Below, piece by piece: positions 46,436 to 58,330 of a DNA stretch of 64,000 nt. Position numbers and translations under genes: made by a program. Origin of the DNA: Ptiloglossa arizonensis (Eukaryota > Arthropoda > Insecta > Hymenoptera > Colletidae). The notes below the pieces were generated by a model. The model saw only the letters and a program-made list of their open reading frames with translations, did not search any database and was not told the origin of the DNA. The stretch covers positions 24,198,543 to 24,262,542 of the forward strand of contig NC_135048.1 of assembly GCF_051014685.1 (NCBI RefSeq), read 5' to 3'. Numbering within the stretch: the first letter of the stretch is position 1; each line of letters begins with the position of its first letter.

Positions 46436-49150
46436 CGTCAACTTTTTTTGCATTACCTTTAAACTATGATCTTAAATTATCCTTATTCGGGTAATTTTTT
46501 TATAATTATTTTCGTTCTCAAGACGGACCATTTCTCGTCTAAACAATAATTGTCTAAAAATGATTCTTTTAGGTAACAAACGTTTACGAAATAAATTTTC
46601 TTTTGTCCGTGATTAGTGTTACTTTTTACCATTGTTTTCTCTCCTAAAGAATACTTGCACGTGTGCCATTTTTACTACGCGCGCCAGTATTGGTTTACCA
46701 CTTACGAAGGGAACATTCGACCAGTCCCCCTTCAATTTCAATCTATCGAATCACTTCATAAGTCTCTGCATACTTTCGTCCAAGTGACACGCTTTTATTA
46801 TTTCTTCGTATCCCTAATTCAATTTACCGATGTCTCTACTCATTGATCTATGAACGTTCAATAATTAAAAAGAAGAATTACAAAGAAATATCATCGACGT
46901 AATTTTTTAGAGTAGCGCAACCAATTATGGCGGAGAATAAAAGTATCTGCAGATTAAACGTTAACGTGTATCAAGAAAAAACATGGTCTCTGTTGAAAAA
47001 ATTCTCGTTGCGTTATATGCAAGCTGTCGATAAATTTCGGAGATGGAAAACCGTACGGTTCGAGAGCTGACTTTTTCATATTTTGACTAGTCGTTTATAT
47101 GAAAAATTTAAAAGCCACGGGGCGAGCACCGACCGTGCGAAAAAATTGTTTAAAACTGTTCGCTGCGTTATAGTTGATTTTTCGTCGAAAATTAAAATGT
47201 TCGATAGCTGGGCGAAAAGTTCGAGAATTTAGAAACTCGAATTTTCAGGGATTGCATCATTCGCTGCAAAATACATCTCGAGATTAATTCATTCGCTACT
47301 ATAATAAATTATTTTCCTACGTTTGAAATTAAATTTGAAAATCTCTGTAAATTTTATCATTATAACTCAATGAATCTTAAATCACCGAAAAGTTATTTCC
47401 TATTTAAATTCACGTCCACGAATTAATTATTTTCTTGAAACGCGTGTCCAAATTGCACAAAACCTCGAGAATAATTTTTACAAAAAAAGAAAAAAAAATA
47501 AAAATTCCTATATATGCAAAAATAAAAAAAAAAATAGAAGAAAATCAGTATAATACTCCCAAGAGGATAAACCCAACCAACAACGATAATTTGCGCAAAC
47601 GACACGCTCGTTCGTTCGGTTTCACCTTCCACTCATCCTCGATAAATAACACTAACGCAAAAAATCGCGCAGTTTCATTCGTGGCGATCGACGAAAAAAA
47701 AAAAAGAAAAAAAAATTCCAAAGATAAAAATATCGCGATGAATCCCCGAAAAGCAATTAAAAAAAAAAAATTAAAAAAATCGCTTCGAACGTTTCTGCGC
47801 GGTGCGAAACTTGAAAAAAAAAAAAAAATCTATCCATCGCTTAACAAACTAATCGCCGAAACAGCTAGAACTCGGATCGTTGCACGAGGATCGATTATCA
47901 CGGAAGCGAGCACAATTCTCCCGGATAAATTCCCGCGTTCCATCGATGATCAGCGCTGGCTGTGCCGGGCGCGCGCGCTACTTAAACGAACATGGATTCC
48001 CAATTCCATGAATTTTCTCTTTGGGTCAATTCGCTACTCGGTGCTCTCGTGCGCGAATAAATCACGCGAAACTTGCCGAAGCGATACGACGCGACGCCCC
48101 GTAACGCGGATATACGCGCGCGTCAAACAGGATCCAAGCCAGCGGACGACCTCGTGGATATATCCGCGCGAACGTGTTCGAATTACCGGACGAACGAGTA
48201 GTGACCGCATTCTATTATGACTGATCGAGAGTGGAGGGAGAGATAGAAAGAGAAAGAGAGAGAGAGAGGGAGAGAAAAAGAGATCGGATTTACTTTTTTT
48301 GTTTCGATTAAACGAAGCTTGACGGAAAAAGGAGGATGAGACGGGCGTGACGACGGCTTGACGTTTCTGGCAGGCCCGGGTGCTTTATAATTGACACTAG
48401 CCAAAGGGGGGTTACGAGGGGGACTGTTGGCGGTGGTGAATGTTGCCACCGCTGCATCGTGCAACAGAGAAGAGGATCCTAGGCCGTGCAGCACACTCCG
48501 TATTGTGGGAGCAGCCGTGTCAAAGGGGGAGGTAGTGGGGGGTGTGGGCTTCCTAGCGCAAGGGGATGGGGGCTTCGGAGCCACCCAGAGGGGGGAGAGA
48601 CGGAATTGAGATTGACAGTTAATTTCGTCGTTGCCAGGGTGGTCCGAAATTTCGAAGCGTCGGGATTGACCTTCCGCTCGAATGGAAACCATCGCCGGTG
48701 GAAGCAATGCGAGACCCCGGAGACAGTCGGGAGGGATCCAAGGGAGCGAGAGAACGAACGTGTGTATGTGTGTGTGTGTGTGTATGTGTCAGAGAGAGAG
48801 AGAGAGAGTCGCTGTTCCACGCAGCCTCGTGAGAATGCACGGTATTTCCTATTAGAAACGCGAAACTACGGTTTCCGCGCCACGGATGTTCGACGAATTG
48901 CCCCCCTCTCCAACCCCTCTCCACTCGCGTGACATTTCTGTGGCTCCTTGCGAGGCGAGGATTAAAGCCAGTGGGGGCTTGTCCCGTTCCTTCGTCCTTT
49001 TCTCGTAGCTGAACCAGACTTTCGGTCTGGCATTCGCAGGGTCGCGTTTCGGGCGTAGTTTTGTTCGGTGTTTCGGGACACATCGCGGGGAGTTAGGTAC
49101 ACTACACTCGGGAGAAACTGGGAGGAACGTTGTTGCAAAATGGTTCGAGT
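46436..49150. other. Single-copy stretch with A-rich and GT/GA simple sequence
   Basis: An A-rich part at about 47,475-47,830 generates a lysine-rich 261-codon frame, rejected as a gene. A GA-rich run lies at about 48236-48282, (GT)n at about 48760-48789 and (GA)n at 48790-48808. About 47,900-49,000 is CpG-rich with several overlapping open frames and no domain. Confidence 0.4.
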
Positions 49151-49329
49151 ACCGCGAATGTGGTAGATGTTCGAGGGATGGTTCGTGGGTTGTTCGAACG
49201 TAACGCTTTGGGTCTTGTTCGAGTAGTTTGAGTAGCGAGGAGGTATCTTCCGGTGAGTTCGAGTATTTTGTATTTTGAGTAGCGGGGATGCATACTTCGG
49301 TGGGTTCGAATGTTTTGAATAACTTGGAC

Positions 49330-49790
49330 GAATGTAACGGGTTTGAGTATCTCGAGTGGTTCGAATGGATTCGATTTGTTCGAGTATCACGAGTACTTTG
49401 AATGGATTAGATGTGTTCGAGTATCTCGAGTACTTTGAATGGATTTGATGTGTTTGAATATCACGAGTACTTTGAATGGATTCAATGTGTTTGAATATCA
49501 CGAGTACTTTGAATCGATTCGATGTGTTCGAGTATCACGAGTAGTTCGAATGGATTCGATGTGTTTGAGTATCACGAGTACTTTGAATGGATTCGATGTG
49601 TTTGAATATCACGAGTACTTTGAATGGATTCGATGTGTTCGAGTATCACGAGTAGTTCGAATGGATTCGATGTGGTCGAGTATCACGAGTACTTTGAATG
49701 GATTCGATGTGTTCGAGTATCATGAGTAGTTCGAATGGATTCGATGTGTTTGAGTATCACGAGTACCTCGAATAAATTCGATTTCCCGAG
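49330..49790. repeat. 37-bp minisatellite, about 12 copies
   Basis: The unit is TTTGAATATCACGAGTACTT plus TGAATGGATTCGATGTG. TTTGAATA at 49453 and 49490 gives a period of 37. The period is not divisible by three, so three units make a 37-residue peptide repeat in any open frame (96 codons at 49439-49729). This is an artefact. Confidence 0.9.
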
Positions 49791-50200
49791 TACTTCAATG
49801 AATTCAATCTGCTCAAATATCTTGAGAACCTCGAATGGATTCGATTTGTACAGATATCCCGAGTACTTCAATGAATTCGATCTGCTTGAATATCGTAATG
49901 ACCACGAATGAATCCGATTTGTTCAAACATCTTGAGTGCCTTGAACATATTGGATCCGTTCGAATATCTTGAGTACCTTGAACGTATTGGATCCGTTCCA
50001 ATATCTTGAGTACCTTGAACGTATTGGATCCGTTCGAATACCTTGAGTACCTTAGGCAGAATACTTCGAGTAAAGAATTTCATATACTCGGAATATATTT
50101 GGTATTTCCGAATACTTGAAATGCTGAATATATTCGGTATTTCCGAATACTTGAAATGCTGAATATATTCGATGCACTCGAATATTCACATAGTCCAGTA
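49791..50200. repeat. Degenerate continuation of the GAGTA/TTCGAAT repeat field
   Basis: Units become diverged (for example TTGAGTACCTTGAACGTATTG, three near-identical copies of 46 bp near 49921-50057). A pair of ATATATTCGGTATTTCCGAATACTTG-like copies lies at about 50092-50160. Confidence 0.7.
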
Positions 50201-50410
50201 TTCGATTGATATTCGAGTATTCACATAATCGTGTATTCGAATAATATTCGAGTATTCGCATAATCGTGTATTCGAATAATATTCGAGTATTCGCATAATC
50301 GTGTATTCGAATAATATTCGAATATCCATATAATCGTGTATTCGAATAATATTCGAATATCCATATAATCGTGTATTCGAATAGTATTCAAACATTCACG
50401 TGATTATATT
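50201..50410. repeat. 35-bp minisatellite, about six copies
   Basis: The unit is GTGTATTCGAATAATATTCG plus AGTATTCGCATAATC, starting at 50231 and 50266. Each unit contains the self-complementary word ATTCGAAT. It is a neighbour of the 37-bp array and shares words with it. Confidence 0.9.
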
Positions 50411-51370
50411 TTCGAATAATACTCAAACACTCAAATATTGTTCGTACATTCGTACACAAAGTTCCGAACTTGGTCTCGGCGTTATCCACAATACAAAAAA
50501 CTATCAAAACAAAAAAAGAAAAAAAAGCTAAACGAACAGACGCTAAACGCGTCGAAACGTCACCCACGAATATACGCGCAGAACGAGAATCAACCCTCCG
50601 CTGTTCTGTATACGTCGAGTGGTGTACGGTTCCATTAACAGGAGCGAAAATTGGGTAAGAAGGCATATAGGAAACGACGCGAATCGAGCACCGCGGCAAA
50701 CTCGATTTCTCCCGGTAATTCGGGCTTCCGTTTTTTAAAGGGTGGTTCACAACGAGAGGACACCCCTGCAACCGGACTTGCGCTCCGTTGACGTTCCCGT
50801 CGCCGTGGCCGGGATTAAAGCGTCCCGTGGCGCGCGAATAATTTCCACACTGCCCACCACGCTGGAGACCGGAAGATTAATAATTCGTCGAGCGGCCCCG
50901 GTGAACCACCGACCTTAAAGTCGAACGTTCCACGAAAAGCTGTTCCGCTACGCCTCGTCGAACACCTTCGGCTACACTTTGCTCCCAATTATTGTCCGCT
51001 GCGAGTCTGATAGCTTCTGGGAAGCGGAGAGTACACTTTGTTCTTTTGTCCGGACTATTGTATCGGACGGATCGATAATTATGATTATTATTCTTCTCGA
51101 GATCGCTCATTTCTATCGAGTCTTTCGCGCAACATCTAGACGACTCGATTCTGTCGCGATCGAGGCCGAGGCTATTCATCGAATTACTCTGTAGTCGAAT
51201 ATTCGAATATAGTACTTGAACAGGTTCGTGAGATTCGATAAATGTGATACAAATACTGTTTGAATATTTTTAGTACTTGTATCTTGATATTTGTAGCGAA
51301 TCGAATTCTTTTATAAACTTTGTATCAAATGCTACTCAAGTAGTCTAATAATTGAGTGATGTTACTGTAG
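50411..51370. other. Single-copy stretch, partly CpG-rich
   Basis: An A-rich tract lies near 50499-50530, and 50,640-51,000 is CpG-rich. No gene recognised. Confidence 0.4.
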
Positions 51371-51845
51371 AATTTTAATATTCGAGTAATGCTACTAGAT
51401 TACTCAAACATTCGAGTAATGCTAGTGCAGTACTCAAATATTCGAGTAATGTTATTACAGTACTCAAATATTCGAGTAATGCTACTACAGTACTCAAATA
51501 TTCGAGTAATGCTACTACAGTACTCAAATATTCGAGTAATGTTACTACAGTACTCAACTCTTAGAGTAATGCTACTACAATACTCAACTTTTAGAGTAAT
51601 GCTACTACAGTACTCAAATATTCGAATAATGCTACTACGGTACTCAAATATTCGAATAATAATACTACAGTACTCAAATATTCGAATAATGTTACTACAG
51701 TACTCAAATATTCGAATAATAATACTACAGTACTCAAATATTCGAATAATGTTACTACAGTACTCAAATATTCGAATAATGTTACTACAGTACTCAAATA
51801 TTCGAGTAATGCTATTGGAGTACTAAAATATTCGAATAATACTAT
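51371..51845. repeat. 30-bp minisatellite, about 15 copies
   Basis: The unit is AATGCTACTACAGTACTC plus AAATATTCGAGT, exactly 30 bp. Within each unit ACTCAAATATTCGAGT is a near-perfect dyad. The period gives an open 145-codon + strand frame (NIRVMLLQYS repeat) that is not a gene. The unit shares a long word with the 27-bp array at 10-11 kb. Confidence 0.95.
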
Positions 51846-52388
51846 TCATATACTCGAATACTCAAACTTCTAACATTCGTGTACAATTCATACTGTTTCC
51901 TCTGTCAATAATTACACCAAATAATTTCAATCTCCCCTTCGATTCCCCCAACCTTTCAAAAGCATATTGTCCACAATATTACATTCACCAATTATTAGAT
52001 CGCCCTTTTGATAAACACACAGAGCTAAATGACTTGGTAAAACAGTTATGCTTCAGTTTAATCTGTAAAAATCATTGGAAAACCATTGGAAAACATTGGT
52101 TAATTTTACATTTAATACACGATAAAATACACGTGAAATTTTCGTGTCCATTTTCGTTATCTCGCGTTGTACGAGTTACGGAAAGGGAATACGGCAACAA
52201 GTGCTGCAATTTGTGTCGTTTACAAAGGTGTTTTATCGGCTCGCGCAGAAAGTAGTTTAATCAATTTCGAGCGAGAAATTTTAATCTGGAAACGAGGAAT
52301 CGGTACGAGAAATATCCAAATGCTAAACGCGTCTCAATTATGTGTACATAGTCATTTGGAGAAAAATGGGAATCAGGCCAAAATAAGT
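51846..52388. other. Single-copy stretch, nothing recognised
   Basis: AT-rich DNA leading into the mariner-type end fragments. No left terminal repeat matching those ends was seen here. Confidence 0.4.
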
Positions 52389-52560
52389 AAGATTAAAATA
52401 CTACTTTACACGGTAAAGAAATAAACGACAAAACTTATGGGATGACCTAATAGAATCACTCAACAACACACAGACCAAACCTGGACGTATGTTAGTTTCA
52501 TAGTTAAGATTAAAATACTACTTTCCACGGTGAAGAAATAAACGACAAAACTTATGAAAC
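52389..52560. mobile_element. Two tandem copies of a mariner-type right end
   Basis: AAGATTAAAATACTACTTTA starts at 52389, and AAGATTAAAATACTACTTTC recurs at 52506, 117 bp downstream. Each copy continues with AAATAAACGACAAAACTTAT. The first copy ends GGGATGACCTAATA; its complement, starting TATTAGGTCATCCC, has the form of a mariner-type terminal repeat. The second copy is cut after CTTATG. No matching left end or transposase is present, so these are solo, duplicated terminal fragments. Confidence 0.5.
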
Positions 52561-53136
52561 TCCCTCACTATTACATTACACATTTCCCTCGCCTAAGCTC
52601 CATCAACCATCGAAACCGATACCAATCTCGGTGAAAAACACCCCATATCGACACACTGCAAAAGACAAGTAACCTCTCCTTCGAACTACCTAACTTACTA
52701 ACCCTCGTTCGACCATATTTACCTATTCAACCCCCTCAAGAAAAACTCCCTCGTTTCTCGTGTTCTCCAAGGTCAGTTTCAATTCCATATACTTCCGAAG
52801 ATTTCGTCCCGTGACGCGTTCGCTAAATTGAATATCATTTTTCACACGACGGTCAAAGGCTTACGTGTCCGGGTACCGTTTCGCGCTGGTAATCTAAATT
52901 TACTCGGGCCACCGAACTGGGCACGAGCTTCCGCCCATTAGTCTCCATTTCGTGGCAAGTATCATTCCACAAGTATCACGTACCAAAGATTTTTCCGTCA
53001 GGATGTAACGACGACGACGACGACGTTTACATTTAAGATTCTCTGCGTCGCGGTGCTGTTTCGCAGAACGAACTCGAATCGACCATCGACGACGAGATTG
53101 CGCAATTTTCATTTGGTAACGCGTCTCTCCTCTACC
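52561..53136. other. Single-copy stretch, nothing recognised
   Basis: Mixed DNA with a short CGA trinucleotide run at 53009-53025. A minus-strand frame of 130 codons at 52900-53292 includes the Gly/Arg-rich repeat described next and has no other domain. Confidence 0.35.
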
Positions 53137-53212
53137 CTGGCCCCCTCCTCTGCCTCTTTGGCCCCCTCCTCTGCCTCTTTGGCCCCCTCCTCTGCCTCTT
53201 CGGCCCCCTCTG
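53137..53212. repeat. 21-bp minisatellite, about 3.5 copies
   Basis: The unit is GGCCCCCTCCTCTGCCTCTT (plus T), repeated with one-base changes. On the minus strand it reads as RGRGGGQ heptads, which resemble RGG-type sequence only because of the base composition. Confidence 0.85.
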
Positions 53213-53585
53213 AATGTCCCACGATGCGACAAGCTTCCGTGCACGCCTCCGAAAGGGACTCGTGTGTCGCCAATGTGCACCCCGGTTCCCATTGAGTCCC
53301 GCTGCTAATGTCGCAGCTTATCGACCGTACAATGGCGCCTCTCGGCTGCAACGAGGCCCATTGTGTCGTTCGCGCGCTCGCGAAACGGGTCAAGCATTCC
53401 GCACTAATTTAAACAAGACGAGCGGGTTCGAATATCGCCCGCCACCCCCCGCGTATCTCGGATTCCGCTCGCGTTTACCAACCCTCGTCCAACCGGGTCT
53501 GTTGCGCGACGCTCGACGAGTTTATGGCGAAATAGCGTTGCTAGAATTTTTTACTTCACTTTTACGCTAGTGCACTTCTCATCGT
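53213..53585. other. CpG-rich stretch, nothing recognised
   Basis: CpG-rich DNA between two arrays, open in several frames. No domain recognised. Confidence 0.35.
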
Positions 53586-54115
53586 GGAGAGAGAAATTAC
53601 GGTAATTGTGAATTTTTCGCGATTAGATGGAACGTGTAAAGGTTCGAATTTAAAATGTTTGGGAAATGTAACGATTCTTGTATCGTGTTAGCGTTAATGG
53701 GAATTTTTATTTGAATTTTATGGGGGTGTATTTTTCATGGTGGAGAAATTACGGTAATTGTGAATTTTTCGCGATTAGATGGAACGTGTAAAGGTTCGAA
53801 TTTAAAATGTTTGGGAAATGTAACAATTCTTGTATCGTGTTAGCGTTAGTGGGAATTTTTATTCGATTTTTATGGGGGTGTATTTTTCATGGTGGAGAAA
53901 TTACGGTAATTGTGAATTTTTCGCGATTAGATGGAACGTGTAAAGGTTCGAATTTAAAATGTTTGGGAAATGTAACGATTCTTGTATCGTGTTAGCGTTA
54001 ATGGGAATTTTTATTTGATTTTTATGGGGGTGTATTTTTCATGGTGGAGAAATTACGGTAATTGTGAATTTTTCGCGATTAGATGGAACGTATAAAGGTT
54101 CAAGTTTAAAATGTT
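53586..54115. repeat. Tandem array, 152-bp unit, about 3.5 copies
   Basis: AAATTACGGTAATTGTGAAT starts at 53594, 53746, 53898 and 54050, exactly 152 bp apart. Copies differ at only a few positions, so the array is young or homogenised. Confidence 0.95.
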
Positions 54116-55024
54116 CGTATCTATGAAGGTAGGAATGTTTTGTGTGGGTGTTAATGGTATATAATACATCTTTCGAATGTTGATAATTTTTATAGAAAAA
54201 TATTTTAAGTATACATGTACATACGAGAAAAGTAACAGTTATCGTGTTATTGGGAATTTATAGTTGCTATGGTGGGGGGATTTTTTGGAACTGTTGAAAT
54301 TAAAGTGAATGAAAAATTGACACTACAAAAATTGTCGTGTAGACAGAAATTTGTATTATTTTAAAGTGAGAAAGGTGATGGTTTTCCTTAATTAGAAGTG
54401 TGGGAGCTTGGTAGATTTTTTTATCGAAGGGTTAGTTATTGTTTAATCACATGTGAAGAAAATGTATGTCTGTGCTACTTACTCGACCGAGATGAGGGAA
54501 AGTAGTATCTATTTATAATTGAAAAAGGAATAAACGGTTCGACAGACCCCTGCAGAATCGCTTAAAGGTTAATGGGGGTTTCGTGTTTTGCACGAACAAA
54601 AGATCGGTATTTTTATTTGCACTCCTTTACGGGTTATAATCTTAAGAATGCCAGAGGGAAATTTTAGACCGAGATTCGGAGAATTGACAAAGTTACGAGA
54701 GTTCGGAGAAGAGTAGCGATCGGAAACTTTAAAGTAGTTTTTCGCGGAACCAGACTTTCCAAGCTTACGGAAGTGATATCTACGGAAAGTAATGAAGCTT
54801 CCGACTTGAAATTTTAATAGCTCGTAAGAAATATATCCGCCCGTTTGTGACGCTGGAATTTTAACTATATCTTCTAGAGCTGTTTTTTTTTCTCGATCAT
54901 CGATAAAAGAAGGAACTTATTTTCTTCTTTGATTTACAATTTTCGATTATTCGATCAAACGTACTTAATGTTCTCTTCCAAGGGAAAGGAATTACTTTTC
55001 TTTACGCGCTCTTTTAACAACTGG
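54116..55024. other. AT-rich single-copy stretch, nothing recognised
   Basis: No gene, RNA or transposon could be supported. Confidence 0.4.
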
Positions 55025-55445
55025 TTTTCGATAACCTGTTAATGGTATTGTCAAAAATTATAGACGATCTTTGATATTTGATAAATATACATGGAACATT
55101 TTTAAACAATCGATAACCTGTTAATGGTATCATCAAAAATTATAGACGATCTTTGATATTTGATAAGTATACACGAAACATTTTTAAACAATCGATAACC
55201 TATTAATGGTATCATCAAAAATTATAGACGATCTTTGATATTTGATAAGTATACACGAAACATTTTTAAACAATCGATAACCTATTAATGGTATCATCAA
55301 AAATTATAGACGATCTTTGATATTTGATAAGTATGTATGGAACATTTTTAAACAATCGATAACCTATTAATGGTGTCATAAAAAATTATAGACGATCTTT
55401 GATATTTGGTACGTATACATGGAACATTTTTAAACAATCGACCAA
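55025..55445. repeat. 82-bp tandem repeat, five copies
   Basis: TAGACGATCTTTGATATTTG starts at 55061, 55143, 55225, 55307 and 55389, exactly 82 bp apart. Units also share TTTTTAAACAATCGATAACC. Confidence 0.95.
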
Positions 55446-56040
55446 ATAATTGATTTATTATAAATTCTCGACGATGCTCCTCATTTCAAAAAATTCGAAC
55501 GTAAATCCCCTCTTAGATTGTATTCGATTTGATTCGACGTTGCAGAAAGCTGGGTAGGTTTAGTAAAAAAGAAAACGGTGCAGTTGATCTCACGCGATAT
55601 GGGATCAGGGTGTCTGCAGGCTGATCCAATAAAGGGGTCGAAGAATTTAAAGGTATATAGTGACGAAAAAAAGTAGATAAAAGTGTACAGTTAATATAAG
55701 TCATAAATCAACCCTGACGTGGATTGCAGGTAGTCGACTGCATTTGTGGAATATTAATGATGTAAGAGATTTACATAAGCGAACACATGATACTTATGAG
55801 CTGTTTTTATCCGAAAGGAGATATTTTACTATTCCGTTCCCTCCGACTCGCCCTGTACATTTAAATTAGGAACTTCGGTACGATATCTACCTAAAAATGT
55901 AATATAAATTACTGTAAAAGTAAACGTTACTTATAATCGTCTAATCCCACGTGTCATTAAAAATGTGTAAAATTACTTTTGTTTTTTTTTTTTTTTAACT
56001 ACATATATAAAATTACGTATGTTTTAAATAATCTTCTATC
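55446..56040. other. AT-rich single-copy stretch upstream of the splice-like site
   Basis: No coding potential recognised. It ends in a T-run at about 55980-55996 and T-rich DNA, which merges into the pyrimidine-rich segment of the acceptor described next. Confidence 0.4.
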
Positions 56041-56054
56041 ACGTATATGTTTCT

Positions 56055-56166
56055 CCATGTTTTAATTCTTGATTTTTGTGTGTTACAGGTAAGGACCGTT
56101 ACTAATTATACCATTTCACCTAGTTCCCTGAAAAATATCCACAATAGATTTATTCGACGAGTAAGT
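56055..56166 (+). promoter_or_regulatory. Recursive-splicing-like site with a 72-nt cassette
   Basis: A T-rich tract ends in TGTTACAG at 56081-56088, a good 3' splice site. It is followed at once by GTAAGG (56089-56094), a good 5' splice site. An acceptor joined directly to a donor is the signature of a ratchet point used for stepwise removal of long introns in insects. A second, stronger donor, GTAAGT, begins at 56161. The intervening 72 nt (24 codons, open in one frame, reading VRTVTNYTISPSS and ending IRR) could be an optional recursive-splicing exon or an ordinary small exon. The sequence shows the signals only; use is inferred. Confidence 0.35.
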
Positions 56167-56440
56167 AAATTCAACGAACGTTACCATTATGCCATAAATC
56201 ACGAAAATTACTTCGAACAATTCCCAAACAACATTCTCAAACACATTCCTTTCTTCTATGAGTAAAATTTACTACTAAAAAAAGAGCAAAAAAAGAAACT
56301 AAATTCCGAATATATTTCCCCTCGTGCATCCTATTTTCCCAAAATTACCATTACTCATTTTCTCCATCCCTGATCGACTTCCAGAAAGTTTCTCCGTCGA
56401 AATTCCCACGAATCCATCCTCCTGGTCAAACCTCTCTACG
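56167..56440. other. AT-rich single-copy stretch
   Basis: Nothing recognised after the cassette. The open frame from 56047 continues to 56265 but shows no domain. Confidence 0.35.
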
Positions 56441-57400
56441 TTACTCCAAACATCGTACGCATACCGTGCGCCACGTGCGGGAATCCCTTAATTGCATTCC
56501 TGGACAGTGCTCCCCGAACGCCCGTGGGCGTTCACCGCACGGCGTGTATCGTTCGAGAACCGTCCGCGGCGATCGAACGAGTAACGAGTTGCGTCGGCCA
56601 TTTAAAAAGAGAGGAACAAAAGAAGAAGCAGAAAAAAAAAGAAAAAGGCAGCCAACAAAGCACGCTCCTCCGATCTTCACTCGCAGCGTAACAATCCCGC
56701 GCAATAACGGTTTACCAGCGGCAAGCTGCACCCGCTCAAAGGCGGGTATTATTCGTATTCATAGGAAAACGATGGTCTTCGTTTCGTCGGGTACACCCTT
56801 GTCCCGAGACTCCTCCGACAGATTGAAATTTCCATCACGTTCGCTGTTCCTGCGGATCGCATTAATGATCGCGCACAAAGAGGTACGCAGCAACGGTAGT
56901 ACGAATCCGGGGGGCGGGGTGGGGAGGGACGACTACGAAATAAGGGGAGGGCGTTCCAAGAGTGGAGGCGGGGAGGACACCGACCCTCCTCCGTCTGTCG
57001 GGTGAAAATCGAATTTGATATTTTCGTTCGTTTCCCATCGACAGCACGCGCGTCCGTGAAAATATCGCGGAGCCACCCTCGCTGCGCCAAACGAGGATTT
57101 CTTATCTGAATTCCACTCCCCCCCAAACCCCCAGAACCCTCGCCAGTCACCCCCCAGAGACCCCGGGAAGAGAACGCGAAAAGACGGCTGCGCTGGAGAG
57201 TTTAGGGCGGAGAAAGTTGTCGGAGACCTCGCGAGGAGTCGACTGAATTATTTAAGTCGGAACCCGTCTTAACCGAGACCCCCCCCCCCCCCTCTCCTGT
57301 TCTTTTCACCGTCTTCTACAACCCCCCTGGCATCGTCGTTCCGAAACGCTGGAAACCGAAGGAAATTTAATTTCATCCCCGAGCGAAAGAAACAGCTTGC
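56441..57400. other. CpG-rich block with a G-quadruplex motif and a poly-C tract
   Basis: GGGGGGCGGGGTGGGGAGGG at about 56909-56928 has four G-runs with one-base loops, a canonical quadruplex motif. C14 lies at 57279-57292. Overlapping open frames on both strands (56466-57005 and 56749-57150) have no domain features. This may be a promoter region, but no core promoter was identified. Confidence 0.4.
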
Positions 57401-57749
57401 GTTTCTCCTACCGTGGAGGACCTTCGACCTTCCTTCCCCCTCCATTACAACGAAACGGTTTTAATTGGCCGTATACCACTGTGGAGGAATTGTGTTTCGA
57501 GAATTGTGCGAGAGGAACCGGGACGAAAGGGGACGGCGAGTCCCTCGTGAAAGAAAGACCGTGATTTTTGGGGCGAGTCACTCGAGGGAGGGTGGTTCCT
57601 CGTTTAACGATCAAATTCGGGATCGCGAACTGTCTTGGATCGAGGGTCGGTGGAGAATTTTTTCTCGGGATCGGTGGAATGTCAATTGAAGAGGACAACG
57701 AACGGGATAGAATACCGAGATAATGGTACAGCATCGATGAAAGTTTTCA

Positions 57750-58330
57750 GCGATGAACGAACACGAGTGCGAGTTCCGGTATGGATTAACATTTTGTATA
57801 GTTTTTGGTTTATCTTTACGAGAGTGTTGTCAAAGTCTTGGCGAGGTTCTCCCGATGAAAATGAGTACAAACACGACCTAGTTCGGAGTACTTTTGATCG
57901 CGACAAGTTTCTCAAAAATGGTTCGAATTACCGAAAAATTAAAAGAATAGGGTCAATTAAAATTTTGTGTACCTTTCTGTTTATCTTTACTAGAGTGTTA
58001 TCAAAGTTTTGACGAAACTCTGCCGATGAAAATGAGTACAAACACAACTTGGCTTAGACTACTTTTGATCACGACAAGTTTTTCAAAAATGGTTCGAATT
58101 ACCGAAGAATTAAAATTACTCCGAACAGGGTCGTTTAACATTTTGTATACCTTTCTGTTCATCTTTCCTAGAGTGTTATCAAAGTTTTGCCGAAACTCTC
58201 CCGATGAAAATGAGTACAAACACAACTTGGCTTAGACTACTTTTGATCGCGACAAGTTTTTCAAAAATGGTTCGAATTACCGAAAAATTAAAACTACTCC
58301 GAATAGGGTCGTGTTTGGGCTCATTTTCAT
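57750..58330. repeat. Tandem array, 171-178-bp unit, about three copies
   Basis: GATGAAAATGAGTACAAACA starts at 57854, 58025 and 58203. Units share CGACAAGTTT.TCAAAAATGG, GGTTCGAATTACCGAA and GAGTGTTATCAAAGTTTTG. Frames of 70-125 codons across units are repeat-derived. Confidence 0.9.

Noticed and set aside
47435..48220. 261-codon lysine-rich + strand frame
   Set aside because: Its first half is caused by A-tracts and its second half by CpG-rich DNA. No domain, and abrupt change in composition.
51389..51826. 145-codon + strand frame with NIRVMLLQYS repeats
   Set aside because: Translation of the 30-bp minisatellite.
52900..53292. RGG-like minus-strand frame (RGRGGGQ heptads)
   Set aside because: The heptads are a 21-bp C/T-rich microsatellite read on the opposite strand; flanks show no RNA-binding domain.
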